64,000 nucleotides of DNA from Chaetoderma sp. LZ-2023a (GCA_034401795.1 CM067369.1:182939445-183003444), one strand, 5' to 3'; counted from the first letter of the stretch, positions 34,640-47,480 are shown. Notes: generated from the letters alone by a model not told the origin. A program made the numbers and translations.

Positions 34640-36540
34640 GCTACACACTTCCCCCTGTGAAAAAAATGACATTCCCGTCTTTTCATTTTTTCAGTTACAG
34701 TGTCGAAGTTTGCCTCGGACACTGGATGAGTATTACCAACAAACGTTACTTCTGCTAGCAATGATCTTAAATAATTTGCTCTGACTAGCCAGTCTGTGTC
34801 AGTGTGTGTTGCTGCTGAGAAAACAACCTCCCCTCCTGTCATCTAGTCTGGCTGTCTTTGGCTTCAAGCCGAGCTCCACGTTAAAGGATGAGGAACATTG
34901 GTGTAATCCAGTGATGCATGGTGATTTGCCATGTGAACCACTTCGGTAGACATTGTACTAGAAGGCGGATTTGTAACATCATCAGTGGTAGATGGAGAGG
35001 CTTCTGCACCTTGCTCCACTTCATTCATCCCATGCTCTTCGTCTACTTCGTCCACTGGCTAGTCAATGGATGCAAACTTTCTTCATATTCATCTTCTTGA
35101 TCTCTGTAATTTTGAGTTTAGTGCCCTTCAACTGATAGCTGGCCTCCTTGAATAGTTCTAGATTTTGGTTGTGATCTTGACGATATTGATCTTCTGGGTG
35201 TTGGAACTGGCGCATCATTGCTTAGGAGACAACCAACTACATGGCATGACTGCTCATTTGGTGGGGATGTTGCTAATTATTTATGGTTGAAAGAACCAAT
35301 TGGCCACAGGAGATATTGATGCAGTTTGTTTTCTATCACCACCACACTCATTTCCAACAATGAAGACTGGAATAGATCCATTAGGTTGATCTAATACAAT
35401 ATATATGTCATCTTCCCCTTTGTTGGGAAACTTATGCCGGCCCTCAAATGCAATGATCTTGGCAAGAACATGATTATCCTTCTCTAGCACGACAGCTCTG
35501 GCTCTTTGATAAAATACATCCTTTGCTTTAGCTATGCCTGAGTAGATCTCGATGATGCCAAGTCATGTGCTTATTGTAACTGCTCCATAAGAAGCTTAAT
35601 GTAGCTGGAAGTGGCTCGATGTCTAGTCTAAGTGCCAAATCAGCAGGAAGATGTGGCTGTCTTCCAAACATCAGGAAGGAAGATGATACCATGGTGGACT
35701 CATGTTGTATACTGTTATATGTGTGAACCAGTGGATCAATAAACGCCTTCCAGTTCCTATTCCTCTCCGGTTCGAGGGTGCCTAGCATGTCTCATAAAAT
35801 ACAGTTAAACCGTTTACACATTCCATTCCCAATAGGGTGATAAGGAATGGTTCTTGACTGTTCTGTATCAAGTAGCTGACATAATTCATGCATTAATTTG
35901 CAAGTAATATTGGCACCCTGGTCCGAGTATATGCTTAGGTAGCCTTTAATGCACCACGAAGTTATTGAAAAATGTCCCAGATAATGTTAGGTAATTGCTA
36001 TAGACCCGTTCTAGAGGTGGTGATGTTTATATGCTGCCCAATGGTGCCCGCATTTTAGTTGAAGTCTTTCAGTGAATACAATGGTCACAATGTTGAACAT
36101 GTTCATCAACAACCTTAGCCATTCTTGGCCAGTAAAATCTTTCTTTCAAGAGAGGCAATGTCCTGTCCTGACTTAGGTGACCAACATTGTCATGGAAACT
36201 GTGCATGGCTACAGCTTGATATCTGGTATGCAGAACCAGTTGTTCTTGTTGTTCTGATCCATCCACATTGGTTAAGCTGTACTGCACCCCTCTCTTAGCT
36301 GGAACTGTTAATAGTTTTTCAGCAGAGTGGTCATCTCTGGTGATCCCCTAAGGTCACTTCTTCTTGGCATGTGTCCATTTCTCATCTGTTTGATAATCTG
36401 CCCCAGGCAATTATCATTTGCTTGGGCTCTTCTCCATTTTCTGGTATTTACGTAGCATACAACATCAGGGACATCTGTATTTCATCATCCTGATGCCATC
36501 AAAAGCCATCTGCTGAATTTCTGTGGGTAAAAATGGACTT
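34640..36540 (-). mobile_element. Ty3/Gypsy-type element G, integrase-region remnant
   Basis: In minus-strand order: an integrase zinc domain at 36,287-36,069 ('MHSFHDNVGHLSQDRTL', 'FYWPRMAKVVDEHVQHC'); a C-terminal core part at 35,788-35,528 ('WKAFIDPLVHTYNSIQHES', 'FLMFGRQPHLPADL'); a basic/SH3-like part at 35,490-35,281; and an acidic tail near 35,055-34,864. The sequence differs from F and E, so this is a third Gypsy family. It is broken in many places, with no LTR recognised. Confidence 0.8.
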
Positions 36541-37323
36541 TCAGTTGGCTATGAAAGTATTCATTTCTTTACTCATTTTCATATGAAAAAACATCTACAT
36601 GACAAAATTATTTGTGGGAAAATGCATACGTGTAGGTCTATATGTGCCCGCAAGGTATGAACAGTGGGCCTCACCCATAGTTGCAAAATATCTGAAATAT
36701 TATCTTAGATTATAATTTTACGATGCACCTGTTGCCCATAAACTGGTCACCGGGTCGCCATTCGTTAGTGTCGCCAAAATAAAAAAATATATAACTTATT
36801 GTACAATATAAAGTTGGAGGCGATGTTAGTATCCTCGTCACAGAGTGTTAATGTCTGCCTAGTAAAATCGTAAAATAGGCTAATTTACTGAATAATGATT
36901 CCAGAACGGTAGTCCAGTCGCTGTATCAAAGTATCTATATCATGGTAGCTTTTAGCATTCTCTTAATGTACAACTGTCTTGTGATATGTGTCATATGTGT
37001 TAATGTACAGTTGTTTTGTGATATGTGTAAGGAAGCAATTGTCCCATAGGCCATGCCTTTGATGGACTGCGTGTTTGTAGTTTATTTATATGTATAAAAT
37101 AAATCATGAAATAAAGTAACTTTGAATTTGAATTTGAATCTGAATAATTCGTGATCTTGGGAGAGTAAAGGGAAACTAAGTGAAATAGGGGTGCTACGAA
37201 AATAGATCATAGCAGGGGTGGACCCGAAATTCTTTAGGATATGTGTGCATGAAAAAGGGCACATCTCAAACACCCGGACCAGTGTTAGTCACACCAGATG
37301 GTGGGAGGGGTGAGGGTCCTGAG
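36541..37323. other. Non-coding gap with a LINE-like A/T tail
   Basis: 'tgtacaactgtcttgtgatatgtg' is followed by a similar phrase near 37,000 (imperfect direct repeat). At 37,090-37,140, 'ataaaataaatcatgaaataaag' leads into 'tttgaatttgaatttgaat', which looks like the 3' tail of a LINE or SINE. No gene. Confidence 0.4.
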
Positions 37324-40314
37324 TGTAGCTTGCGGGGGCACGCGCTGGTCCGTCAGGTTGCTCCACTCCGTTGCACCACATGTACAGGATGCGCAGAAGG
37401 GCTCGTTAGCTATGGTTCTAGGGGTTACGGATCCCGTATTGCATCTCTCTGAAAGGTACAAGGCCCGACTTCTAGAGCCGGTAGAGCATTCATATTCCAG
37501 TGGGGTCGTGCGACCAATGCCACCGAGATTGAACCTCACAGTCTCATAACACTGTTCATGTCACTGGTATAGCGGTCCATTAACTAAAAAGTCTGGACCT
37601 GATATGATTAAAAAGTCCGAATAATAACTATACAAACAATGCTACTCGTTTGTAAATGAGCAAAATAATACAGTACATAGAGCCACTTGGTTTTTTTTCT
37701 ACATGGTCTCGCCGAATGTACCACACAGATTCGTAAATCCGCAGAGGTATCCCCGCAAATGAGCATCGCAACGAGGCTACTTGAGTAGTTTAATATAAGC
37801 CAATTATACCCCTAACACACACAAAATAGTATTGTTGTGAGAGAAAAGTGCCTCGCATGGGCCTCCATCACAGGAAAATGCCTACAACGCCGAAGTGGAG
37901 GAAAGAGCTGGCAAAAAGGGCCACTCTTTGTTCAAACAAACAGCTGGTCAATCTTAGTGAAGCCATAATTAATGTGATGCACACTGGTTTACGTGAAGAT
38001 GGGTCAGACGATTTCCAAAGAATTCCTCGGTCACCGTTTTATGTAGGTCCAAAAATACTGTATTGGTAGTTGCCGCTTTATTTATGTGAGCCTTCTGCTA
38101 CATTCTAACCTACCATTTAGTTGTTAGATACGATTCCAAGCTTTGGCTGCAAGTGGCAGGGATTCCTACCTATCTTTAGACACATATATCTAACTGGCGA
38201 AGATGCCCAGCTTCCCGAAGGTCGCCCTGATAGCATCTTCCTCAGAAAGACAGCGTGCGTACATGTTATGGAGCAATAGCCTCCAAATCATATGACGATC
38301 CGGTCACCATTCCACCACAACCACATACAACATCACTAGGACAATTTACAGTTCACATAAGCAATTTAGAAAGTGAAATATCATTTATGGCGGAGAGTAA
38401 GAGACAGATATCCATCGCTATTGACCTTCCCATGCAGGTGTGGTGGGTTCTAAAACCTCACCCAATCACTACAATGAGTTGGATGGAGATCTGCATCTCG
38501 TCCATCACCCGTGTGTTACGGAATTACCATGTTACCTGTCATTAAGGTTAAGTTCCAGAATGTCCAGATATGCACTGCAGGCCAGTCTAATATATAATAT
38601 AATTTCTTTTCGCAGTGCTCCCTACATTAGCGGAGGAATCTAAACTAACTGGTATCCGAAGATACTGGGAGAAGTGTGTGTAAATCAACACTTTAGTTAT
38701 CACCATTCGGAAACCCCACTAGTTTCCAAGAGTCGGATCCTGCCAACGTGTCGATTAGGAGTCCAGACAATTATTACGCCTTTCGACTGGAGGAGCGCAG
38801 AAAGCGACAATCACTCGATATCAATAGGAGGCCCTAAGGTAATTGGTCAATTTTACACAACCCAACTGGTGTGTGGTGTTACATATCCACTATAGCCGGA
38901 AAAGAGGTGTACACAATGTGTCTCTTATGGAGAGATTGTCCCTAGCTACTTTAAACCTATTCTATCGAGCTAAAATAGCCAAGTTTAGTCGGTCACATGT
39001 CAGGCTCGAGCATGGTGAGCATGGTCAGTGACCTCAGTGTAAAATTGATGCTGGGGGAATATAGTGATGCAGATATAATATTACCTAGCGTACTGCATCC
39101 TAGAGTTCTGATATAGATACAGAACATAATAACTAGGATGGCTACTTGCCATATACATAACTAACTAATACAATGCTAATGATATATCAGGTCATAAGAC
39201 CTCACAGTGCTGGTTAGTTGAGAGCACACGGAAATAAAGATAATATATATAGTATGAAACAGAAAGCATAAAAATGCGGTTGGAAGGAAGGGATAGTTAC
39301 CTATTAGTCATCAGTACCATTTATGGAAATAATAAAATGCACAATAGTATAGTTACTTGAGTACCTATTGGTCATCGGTACAATAAGATTTCCTAAATCA
39401 CGGAAATTGATACGCTACAGTTGAGTAGTACGAGATGGCACGATCCTGAATGCAGGGAAGATTTCCGCAAGCAAACTGTTGATGCAGCTCACTCTCAAGA
39501 CGTGAAGAAGAACATTTAGAGAAAGATGTCCACTAGACAGTCAGCATAGCTGATACATGAATTTACACAGTTTGTTATAAAGTTTTCAGTCCGGCGACGG
39601 TAGTTTGAAAGTTGCCCATTAACAAGGAGGGCCACAGTTGTAATTAGATATGCATGTACAATAACTGGGTACACAGTGTGGGATATGTCGCAAAGCTCTT
39701 GCGACACACTGAGCAGAGTCCCACCAGACTGTGGTCTAAAAGTTACTTAACACATGCGACATGCAGTGTGGAAGTTTGATACCACTTTTCAGCGTAGCCC
39801 GGAAGGTCCGGCGAGTTATCCACCAAGAATCACCATCAGCTCTACATCCCGTAGAATTACATCAGGCCCGCAAGGCCTATCCATGGGAAACTCTTCTGTG
39901 AAAGCTCCGGAGAAGGGAGTTCTTTTATTAATTTATTTTTGCCCCTGGATGGCCGTCCGGGAGCGTCCAAAATTTGTATCGCGGATGTTCAAGACTGCTC
40001 ACTGGTGCAGGAGATCTCAATTCCGAAAGGCACTGCTGTGATGTAGGTACCACAGTCAGTTAGTTAGCAGTTCTTCCACGCTGGTCCAGCAGTCTTGCTG
40101 ACGAGTCGGCTTCCACGCTGATGATGCTCTCGATTCTTGTTTTCACGCCCCTTTTATACTACTCGTGACGTCAGAGGCAGGATGCTCCAGCCAATCAGAG
40201 GGCGAGCAGTAGCCAATCAGAGTGCAGCTAGAAGTGGTGACGTAGCTATCACGTGAACAGCGCATTCCCCATTCATTTAATGCATACATGTGATTACGAC
40301 GTCAAAGCAATATT
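37324..40314 (-). mobile_element. LTR-like element C (minus strand)
   Basis: The left edge reads TGTAGCTTGC, the complement of a CTACA end. The body is collinear with B0 and B1: a 'ccgcagaggtatccccgcaa' block (37,737), one palindromic module (near 37,840), the 'cgtgcgtacatgttatgg' block (38,250), the hairpin GGAAAC/GTTTCC (38,709-38,727), and a promoter near 40,152-40,217. The expected TGTAG start is not present; the sequence meets copy D at 40,315. Incomplete, old copy. Confidence 0.6.
40152..40217 (-). promoter_or_regulatory. Promoter of C (CRE type)
   Basis: Plus-strand CCAAT at 40,191 and 40,213, TGACGTCA at 40,166-40,173, TATA at 40,152-40,158. No heat-shock element; further 'gtgacgtagc' and 'tatcacgtga' sites lie upstream (near 40,238-40,258). 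Confidence 0.75.
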
Positions 40315-40540
40315 TGTAGCGCGGATCGACCGGTCTGGAACTGGCCGTCCCAGCGAAGCTGGGTACGGGCCGCCCATTCTGGATTCGTTCCTGTAAGCAT
40401 GCCAACCTGGGTAGAGCAATAAGCGTGTATGAGTCTATGAGAGGGATTTCATTAAGTTCATTAAAACGTGTGGCGCGCATGCGCATGCCTGTCGCTGTGT
40501 TGGCAGAGCACGTATAGCACGGCTGAGAGCAAGTGGCGCT

Positions 40541-40812
40541 TTTAGTGTACCGGCAGGTACTTTGTAATTCTTAATAATTAACCGTTCTCGTCGACTCTCT
40601 GGTATGAATCAAGACCATAATTCGACGGGCTTTTCAAATATGTAAAACGTTTTAAACTAGGTCCAGAAATGGCCTTTTTAGTGTACCGGCAGGTACTTTG
40701 TAATTCTTAATAATTAACCGTTCTCGTCGACTCTCTGGTATGAATCAAGACCATAATTCGACGGGCTTTTCAAATATGTAAAACGTTTTAAACTAGGTCC
40801 AGAAATGGCTGA
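40541..40812 (+). repeat. 136-bp tandem duplication in D
   Basis: 'gtgtaccggcaggtactttg' begins at 40,545 and again at 40,681, and the sequence that follows is essentially identical through 'gtccagaaatgg'. This is a recent local duplication upstream of the promoter. Confidence 0.93.
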
Positions 40813-40998
40813 GTTATCGCCGTTTTCCCCTTTCAAATTATACTCGAAATATATAAATAACGTAGTAAATACGTATATATATACGTATCTAGATAATAAG
40901 TGAGTTGTGTGCACGTGACCCCTGACGTCATAGTACACATCTATATGTATCGCGATAATTAGATAGTCGTGTACACGTCACGAGTTTCTAGCTCGCTG

Positions 40999-41064
40999 AT
41001 TGGTTGGTTCAGCCAATTTTGATTGGTTGAGGCAGCCAGTCTTGACGTTTCAGGGAGTATAAAA
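40999..41064 (+). promoter_or_regulatory. Promoter of D
   Basis: ATTGG (inverted CCAAT) at 40,999 and 41,022, a CRE-like 'TTGACGTTTC' near 41,043, and TATAAAA at 41,058-41,064. Upstream 'cctgacgtcatag' (near 40,921) gives an extra CRE. No intact heat-shock element; only 'gtttctagctcg' remains near the expected place. Confidence 0.75.
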
Positions 41065-41569
41065 AGGGATGATTTCAGTAAATCAAGATCATCGTCGGCC
41101 AGGGGCCGAGCAGTCGGGATCTGCTTGCAGCGCCAACCAGCAATAGGGCCTACAGTTATTAAGCATTCACCTCTGTTTCGGCTGGTTTCTCTCCCGTGGT
41201 ACCACAGCAGTTTTCCCACCCACCGCAACTTAAATTTTGTAAGCTCCCAGACGTTCGTTCGGGGGCAGTGTTAGAACTTTAACTAATATTGTTCACAATT
41301 AATTAAGAATCAACAAGGAACAATATATTGCGGTGGGGCCTTCTGCGTCCTAAAAATGTAAATTTACAGATGTAGGGGCAGCGATGTTCTTTGGTGGATG
41401 ACTCACCGGATCTGCCGGCCATGCCGAAAAGTGGTTATTCAACCACCTCACTGCATGTCGTGTGTGTCTCTTTTAACTTTGTGACCGTAGCAAGTACGCT
41501 TTGCCGGGTACGTCTTAAGAGCTAACTGACGTACCCCGCACCATTAAGCTTAGTTATGTATCTGTAACA

Positions 41570-42450
41570 GTATTCAACAACCCTCCCGGTTAACGGGTTG
41601 TTCATAACTTTCATACCTACCATCATTGAATGGAACTTTTCTCATAGCAGTAATGTTATCATAGAACTTACTAACCGTTCGTTAGACATTCTTATATTGT
41701 GATTACCATCCTGAGTTCGCAATGCTCCCATCCTGGATCAGGATGTGGGAGTCCTGTCTGTGGGAATCTACACGCAGAAATTTTCCAGCTTTCAGAGAAC
41801 GTGTCAACTCACGTCACTCCAACGGTGACGTATCAATTTAAGTAACATGATAACCCATCCTTAAGAATGGCTACCGAGTATTCAAGTAACTTTATATAAC
41901 ATTCTCAGTTCATCCGTTAATTACAGCTTTAATGATTGTATTTTATCTTTGTAAACGGTTCCGATGACTAAAAGGCACAGCAACGGTCTTAGGACCGCTA
42001 GTTATAATATACTTAACAACCTCCCTGATAAAGGGTTGTTTTTAACTTTCAAACTACCATTATTGAACGGAACTTTTCTCATTGCAGTAATGTTATCATA
42101 GAACTTACTAACCATTCGTTAGACATACTTATATTGTGATTACCGTCCTGAGTTCGCACCGCTCCCATCCTGGATCAGCATGCAGGAATTCTGTCTGCGG
42201 GAATCTACATGCGGAAACTTTCCAGCTTTCAGAGAACGTGTCAACTCACGTCACTTCAATGGTGACGTATCAATTTCAGTAACATGATAGCCCGTCCATA
42301 AGAATGGCTACCGAGTATTTAAGTAACTATGCATAACATCCTGAATTAATCCATTAATTACAACTTTAATGATTGTATTTTATCTTTGTAAATGGTCCCG
42401 ATGACTAAAAGGCACCATAACGGTCTTAGGACCACTATTTATAATTTCTT
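41570..42450 (+). repeat. ~439-bp tandem duplication in D
   Basis: Unit 1 starts at 'caaccctccc' (41,578) and unit 2 at 'caacctccct' (42,017). They share 'gttatcatagaacttacta' and end with the hairpin-like CGGTC-TTAG-GACCG. The units differ by several percent, so this event is older than the 136-bp one. Confidence 0.88.
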
Positions 42451-43913
42451 TATCTGTTCATAGTTATTTTTATTTACTGTAAGGTGTTTCCACTAACCGC
42501 ACCGTAATAGGTCTATCAACCTGTACCATTATTATTATCCTGATCAATTCACATTGTTATTACTTGTATTTTGTTAGTTTCGTATATGGCTAGTATCCAT
42601 CCATTGATATGTTTTGTTTATTTACAGAAAACTTAGGATGGCAGTGCATTTAGCAAATAATATACAGCAACATTATATACGCATCATTTTCTCCCGCCAC
42701 CAACACGTTTCACTAAGGTCGCTGTCCGTGCTATAACTTTGTTTAGCCTGGCATGCTACCAATTAAACCTGACTATTCAGCTCGATAGGATGGGTTTGAT
42801 ATGATTAGAGACAATTTCTTAGTTAGGATACATATAGTGTACGCCTCTTTTCAGGTTGTTGCAGTAATCTAGCCCCGCACTCTGGCATGGTTGTGTAAAA
42901 TTGGCCAACTTACCTATAAGGCCTCATATCTATAAAGCTATTTCTCTCTTCATGTTCCACTAGGCCTTATGGCTTCTTAATTGTTTGGATATCCTTATCC
43001 GCACCATGGACTGATCCAACCCTGGGAAACTATTGGAGGTTTCCGAGCGGTGATGGCCAAGGTGTGGTGTCACGACACCTCCCATGTATCTTCTGATACC
43101 TAGTAGTTAATTATCCTTGCCAATGTAGGAAGCACTACGAAAACATATTATAATTATTGATCTTTTACATCTGTTAAGGAGATCTTTCCCACACCGCAGT
43201 GCATATTGGGCAACTTGTGTACAAACCTAACATCAGGTCAAAAGTTTAGCTCCATAGGACTTGGTGATGGGCGAGATGCGCATCTCCACCGAATTCTGTA
43301 AGAATGTCTGGGTAAGATGTTGGGATCTGCCATGCCCTCTTGAGAAGGACATTCACGGTGGATATTCGTCTCTCCAAGCCCCACTGTAACGATGGCTCAG
43401 TTGCTTAAATCTGCTTATATGTGAAAAGTAGCCATTGTCCTGTGACGTTTCATGTGGTTACGAAGTCGGGCATCCAGATTTTCACCAAGCTCGGATGTCT
43501 TACCTAGTAACATGTACGTGCGCTGTGCTCGGAGGTAGATGCTTTCCAGGGCTCCTCACAGGAGGCGGGGCGTCTGCACCCTCGGACAGCCATGTTCAAA
43601 GATGTGTAGGAAACCCGGCTGTTGTGGCCTAAAATAGTTCTTGTCTTTAAAACTTAAATGGTAAGTTAGGCATAGAAGAAGGCCCGCAGAAATACAAGCA
43701 GCACCAAATAATTCAGTATCTTGGACCTATATATGATGGTGACGTGGGAATCCCTCGGGAGTTGCTCATCCCGTCTTCACGTGAAACAGCATGCAACATT
43801 TTAGTTATAGTTTCACTAGGATGGTTTTTTCTTTACAGCACTCTAGTTGAATATAAGAGTGGCCCTTTCTGGCCAATACTCTTCCTCCGCTTTAGGCGGT
43901 GGCAGCATTTTCC

Positions 43914-44045
43914 GGTGACGGAGGCCCGCATGAGGCACTTGCCTCTTGCAAGGATCCAGTGATGGCGGCCCGGATGAGGCTACTACTTCTCACCCAGAAA
44001 TACAGCATCAGAGGTAATGCCCGCGCGAGGCATATAGCCTCTCAC
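43914..44045 (+). repeat. Palindromic GAGGC modules in D
   Basis: Three units: GAGGCACTTGCCTC (a perfect 5-bp stem with a 4-nt loop, near 43,931), a weaker one near 43,975, and GAGGCATATAGCCTC (near 44,028). They correspond to 5,247-5,390 in copy A. Confidence 0.7.
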
Positions 44046-44612
44046 CACAAATAAAGGATATTTTCCTTTATCATTTTCAGCTTAGAGGTATAATAACTTA
44101 TATTAAGTTAATTAGTGATCTCGTATGTGGGAGCCTCCTTTACGGGGATACCTCTGCGGACCTGTGAGTCTGTGTGGTACCTCCGGTGGTCCCACATTTG
44201 AAAGTTCATCAGACTGTCTCTATGTCTTGTATTTTCGTATGTTCATTGTATCTAGCAAACTTAACGGTCTGTTTTAGGTAAATTAATTGTATAGGCTGAT
44301 TTAGGTTAGGTCACCATCAAATCTTCTAAGTCAATGGATCTCAAAATTGCTATGGACAGGCATACCGGTGACACCAATTCATGGGATGAGACTGTTGTGT
44401 TTAATGTTCGCGACGATGGTCACACGGCCCCACCGGAATGATTGAGCTCCACCAGCCTTAGGAGCTGGTCTTTGTTACCCATAGGGCAGTGTCGCATGGG
44501 ATCCGTAACCCTGAAACTGGGAGCTAACCAGCGTCATCACTCATCATGCACATGCGGCATGGCGAGTCGACAACAGACACCGGAACGGCCCGACGCTACC
44601 CCGTGTGCTACA

Positions 44613-44795
44613 ATTGCAACTGGCCTAGCATAGTACATCTAGGATCTTTGAGAGTTTAATTGTGTCGAAGGCTCATGACAACTCAATTCTCATTTTGTGG
44701 AAATCCTAGTGTTTGGACATGACTACCAAATAGATGCGTTCTTCTCTCAGTATGTATGATTACTGTATTCTGAGACTGTAGTAGTAGTTACTTTC
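44613..44795 (-). mobile_element. Fragments of the 50.7-54.4 kb LINE family
   Basis: 44,618-44,735 resembles 53,288-53,412 (shared 'aattgtgtcgaaggctc' and 'gtttggacatgactaccaa'), part of the reverse transcriptase region. 44,745-44,795 resembles 50,712-50,752 ('tgtatgattactgtattct'), the LINE 3' end. Their order differs from the main copy, so two pieces are joined here. Confidence 0.75.
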
Positions 44796-45599
44796 GAAAT
44801 AACTCAAAAGCGAGAAACCGTCCTCAATATCCCCACCCTAAACCCCTACCCCACCACACCCACCCACACACCTCCACCACACCCACCCCAACACAGCACA
44901 CACACCCTGACCACGACCAGCTCAACCTAAATTTATCAAGAGCTTGTACCAATCAGTCAAAATAGCTACATACGCCCTTCTCTTCGTATTGCACAGTCTC
45001 CATATCTGCTCCCTCCCTCCACAACTACCACCAGCTAGTGTTAAGCTGCATGTATATATATGCTATTATTCTATTACATCATTTTATATAGTTTTGTTTA
45101 AACGTATTATGACATACATTTTTTATGTTTTCCACACATCTATGCTGTTCATGTATTGTTGAAATGAAATAAAGTCTACCGCCACGCCGCCCAGATAATG
45201 CATCGTTGTAGGTTCTCCAATGAACTGGTGGAATTATCCAGACAACAAGAAGACGCATAGGAAAGAAAAATCGCTTGGTAATCAAGTAAGATTATAGATT
45301 CTAATTTCTGCTCGAATAATTGTAATGCCATCAAAGCAATTATAGGAGCAACGTCGCTTAATGGGATGTAAATAGACACCAAGCCAAAATCCACTGCTAT
45401 GTTACCTGTTTTCGTATGTTAAACATTAGCTATCTCGGAGTTACTGCGTAGCAACGAATTTTCATCATCATCATCATCATCATCGTCGTAGGTTCCACAA
45501 AAATGGCACAGTGGATGGCATTGTCTGGATAAAAATCTGAAATGGGTATTCCTCCTCTCATAGAATGGTAGCTCTAATATACCAACTCCTTAATCACTC
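44796..45599. other. Non-coding stretch with C-rich and ATC simple repeats
   Basis: 44,835-44,920 is a degenerate (CCACC/CACAC)n tract. A polyadenylation-like 'gaaataaagtctac' lies near 45,166. A (ATC)n run is at 45,464-45,484. A short minus-strand frame (45,394-45,176) ends 'NLQRCIIWAAWR', which may be eroded LINE coding sequence. No gene. Confidence 0.4.
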
Positions 45600-46610
45600 A
45601 CTCATTACTGAGGCTTACTCAACCACCACAATAAAGTAATTAAGTGCTCTACAATTAACATGTTTGCTGACGATGCAAAAATCTACGAAGAAATTAAATC
45701 ATCAATTGATGCAATCGAACTACAAGATGACTTAAATAGCGTAACGAAATGGTCTTCTATCTGGCAAATCAAATTCAATGCTGACAATTGCTGTGCTATG
45801 CATCTAGGTACAGCTAATATTAAACATTCATACTTCATGAACTCTCTTGATACAAATATTAAGCTGGTAGAAACAACTGTCGTAAAGGATTTAGGTCTGA
45901 ATGTAGACAACCAACTAAAATATAGCATCCATTGTCAAATCCAAGTATCAAAAGCTAATAAGATTTTAGGACTGATAAGAAGGTCTCTCACCCATTTAGA
46001 CTCTTCAACTCTAGTAAGGCTGTACACGTCGCTAGTTAGACCTATACTTGAATATGGGAATGGTCCATGGACTCCCATGTTAAAAAAGACAGTCTAACAC
46101 TAGAAAATGTGCAGCGAAGAGCAACTAAAATGATACCCTCAATAAAAAATTATACATATTTAGACCGGTTAAAATATCTGAATCTAGCATCTCTCTATTA
46201 CCGTCGATCACATGGGGATATGATTAAAACTTACAAATACATTCATGGCCTTTATCGTGTTCAGTGCCCATTCTTGGAGATAGACAAGCAAAGCATCACT
46301 CGGGGACATAATTTTAAACTCACTAAGAGCTGAAGTAACAAACTAATTAGGCAGAACTTTTTTGCAAACCGAATTATGAATAGTTGGAATAGCTTACCAA
46401 ATGAAGTAGTTAGTGCCGTAAGCCTAAATATCTTCAAAAATAAACTAGATTAATTTTGGTCAGATTTTTTGTACACGCAAGAGCCAGTACACAATCATTA
46501 TCTTTCCTTTACCTCGAAACAAATTAACTAAGCAATAAGCATAATGTCGCCATCTATCTACAGGCATTTTGCCTATAAGGGTAGTATATGATAAGTTAAG
46601 TTAAGTAATG
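45600..46610 (+). mobile_element. CR1/Jockey-type LINE, 5'-truncated 3' end
   Basis: The frame from 45,660 begins at the polymerase motif 'MFADDAKIY' and continues with 'NSVTKWSSIWQIKFNADNC' and 'LVRPILEYGNGPW', the C-terminal half of a non-LTR reverse transcriptase. The reading then shifts by one base at the A-run near 46,083 and continues as 'LTLENVQRRATKMIPS', 'YYRRSHGDMIKTYKYIHGL' and 'FANRIMNSWNSLPNEVVS', typical of the CR1/Jockey group end. A stop near 46,333 and another near 46,450 interrupt the last part. The 3' end is followed by 'aagttaagttaagt', a short tail repeat. Endonuclease and most of the RT are missing, so this is a dead-on-arrival copy. Confidence 0.85.
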
Positions 46611-46869
46611 TCAGCGATTATGTAACAGACACGTACACCAGCTTCATAGTTAGGCATATATAGTTTGTGTGTATGGTACTACGCATACTTAGGTCTTACA
46701 ATTTCATTGTCCTAACATTCCCAATTTAACACTATCTATTCCTGTAGTCTCCTAAAGGCACTATTAGGCTACGTAATGTAAGGCATCAAGGTAAATACGT
46801 GGGCGTAGATTGTGCTATTCAGTGATATAGGAATTGTCAAACATATATATAATTATGTTTATCATATCT

Positions 46870-47215
46870 GGCAGCCAGGGAAGGACAGGCAGTCAGTCAG
46901 GGCATGGCAGGCAGCCAGAGCAGTGCAGGCAGGCAACAAGGACAGGGCAAGCAATCAGGCAGCAAGGCAACCAACCAATCAGGAAATCAGGCAGCCAGGG
47001 CAGAACAGGCAGGCAAGCAGGTAGTCAGGGCAGGCAATCATACAGCCAGGTCATGCAGGCAGGCAGTCAGGGTGGCAGCTAGCCAGGGCGGCAGCCAGAC
47101 AGACAGACAGTCAGCCATGGTGGTAGCCAGACAGACAGCCATGGCAGCAGACAGGCAGCAATGGTGGCAGACAGACAGCCAGGGCGGCAGACAGCCAGCC
47201 AGGGGAGTCACTCAC
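46870..47215. repeat. Degenerate (CAGGCAGNCAG)n minisatellite
   Basis: Dense CAGGCAG, CAGCCAG and CAGACAG words for about 340 bp, continuing into (CACTCACC)n and (GTCAGTCA)n simple tracts to about 47,480. Long Gln/Ala/Gly-rich frames across it are compositional. Confidence 0.92.
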
Positions 47216-47480
47216 CCATCAACCCACTCACCCACACAACCATGCACCCACCAATTCACACACACAACCAGTCAGTTGGCAGCAGGCAGACAGACCGTCA
47301 CTCACTCGGTCAGTTGGTCAATCGACCTGTCACTCATGCAGTCAATTTATCAGTCACTCACATATGCAGTTGCATGCATCAGGGAGGGAAGGAGCGTATA
47401 TGTACATGCACACATGCATGAGTGAGTGATTGAGTGAGTCCGTTTGTTTGTCAGTCAGTTAGTCATGCAGGCTGTTGGTA

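Larger units (their letters stand above)
40315..44612 (+). mobile_element. Long LTR-like element D (plus strand)
   Basis: It runs from TGTAGCGCGGATCGACCGG to GTGTGCTACA, 4.3 kb and non-coding, with both family ends present. It contains two internal tandem duplications (40,541-40,812 and 41,570-42,450) that explain its extra length, a promoter at 40,999-41,064, the hairpin GGAAAC/GTTTCC (43,025-43,044), three palindromic modules (about 43,914-44,045), and 'cggggatacctctgcgg' (44,148). The flanks give no matching target-site duplication: left is 'gcaatatt' from C and right is a LINE fragment. Confidence 0.65.

Noticed and set aside
46812-47425. Gln/Ala/Gly-rich open frames, up to 173 codons
   Set aside because: Compositional result of the CAGGCAG minisatellite; several frames are open at once and none has a domain.
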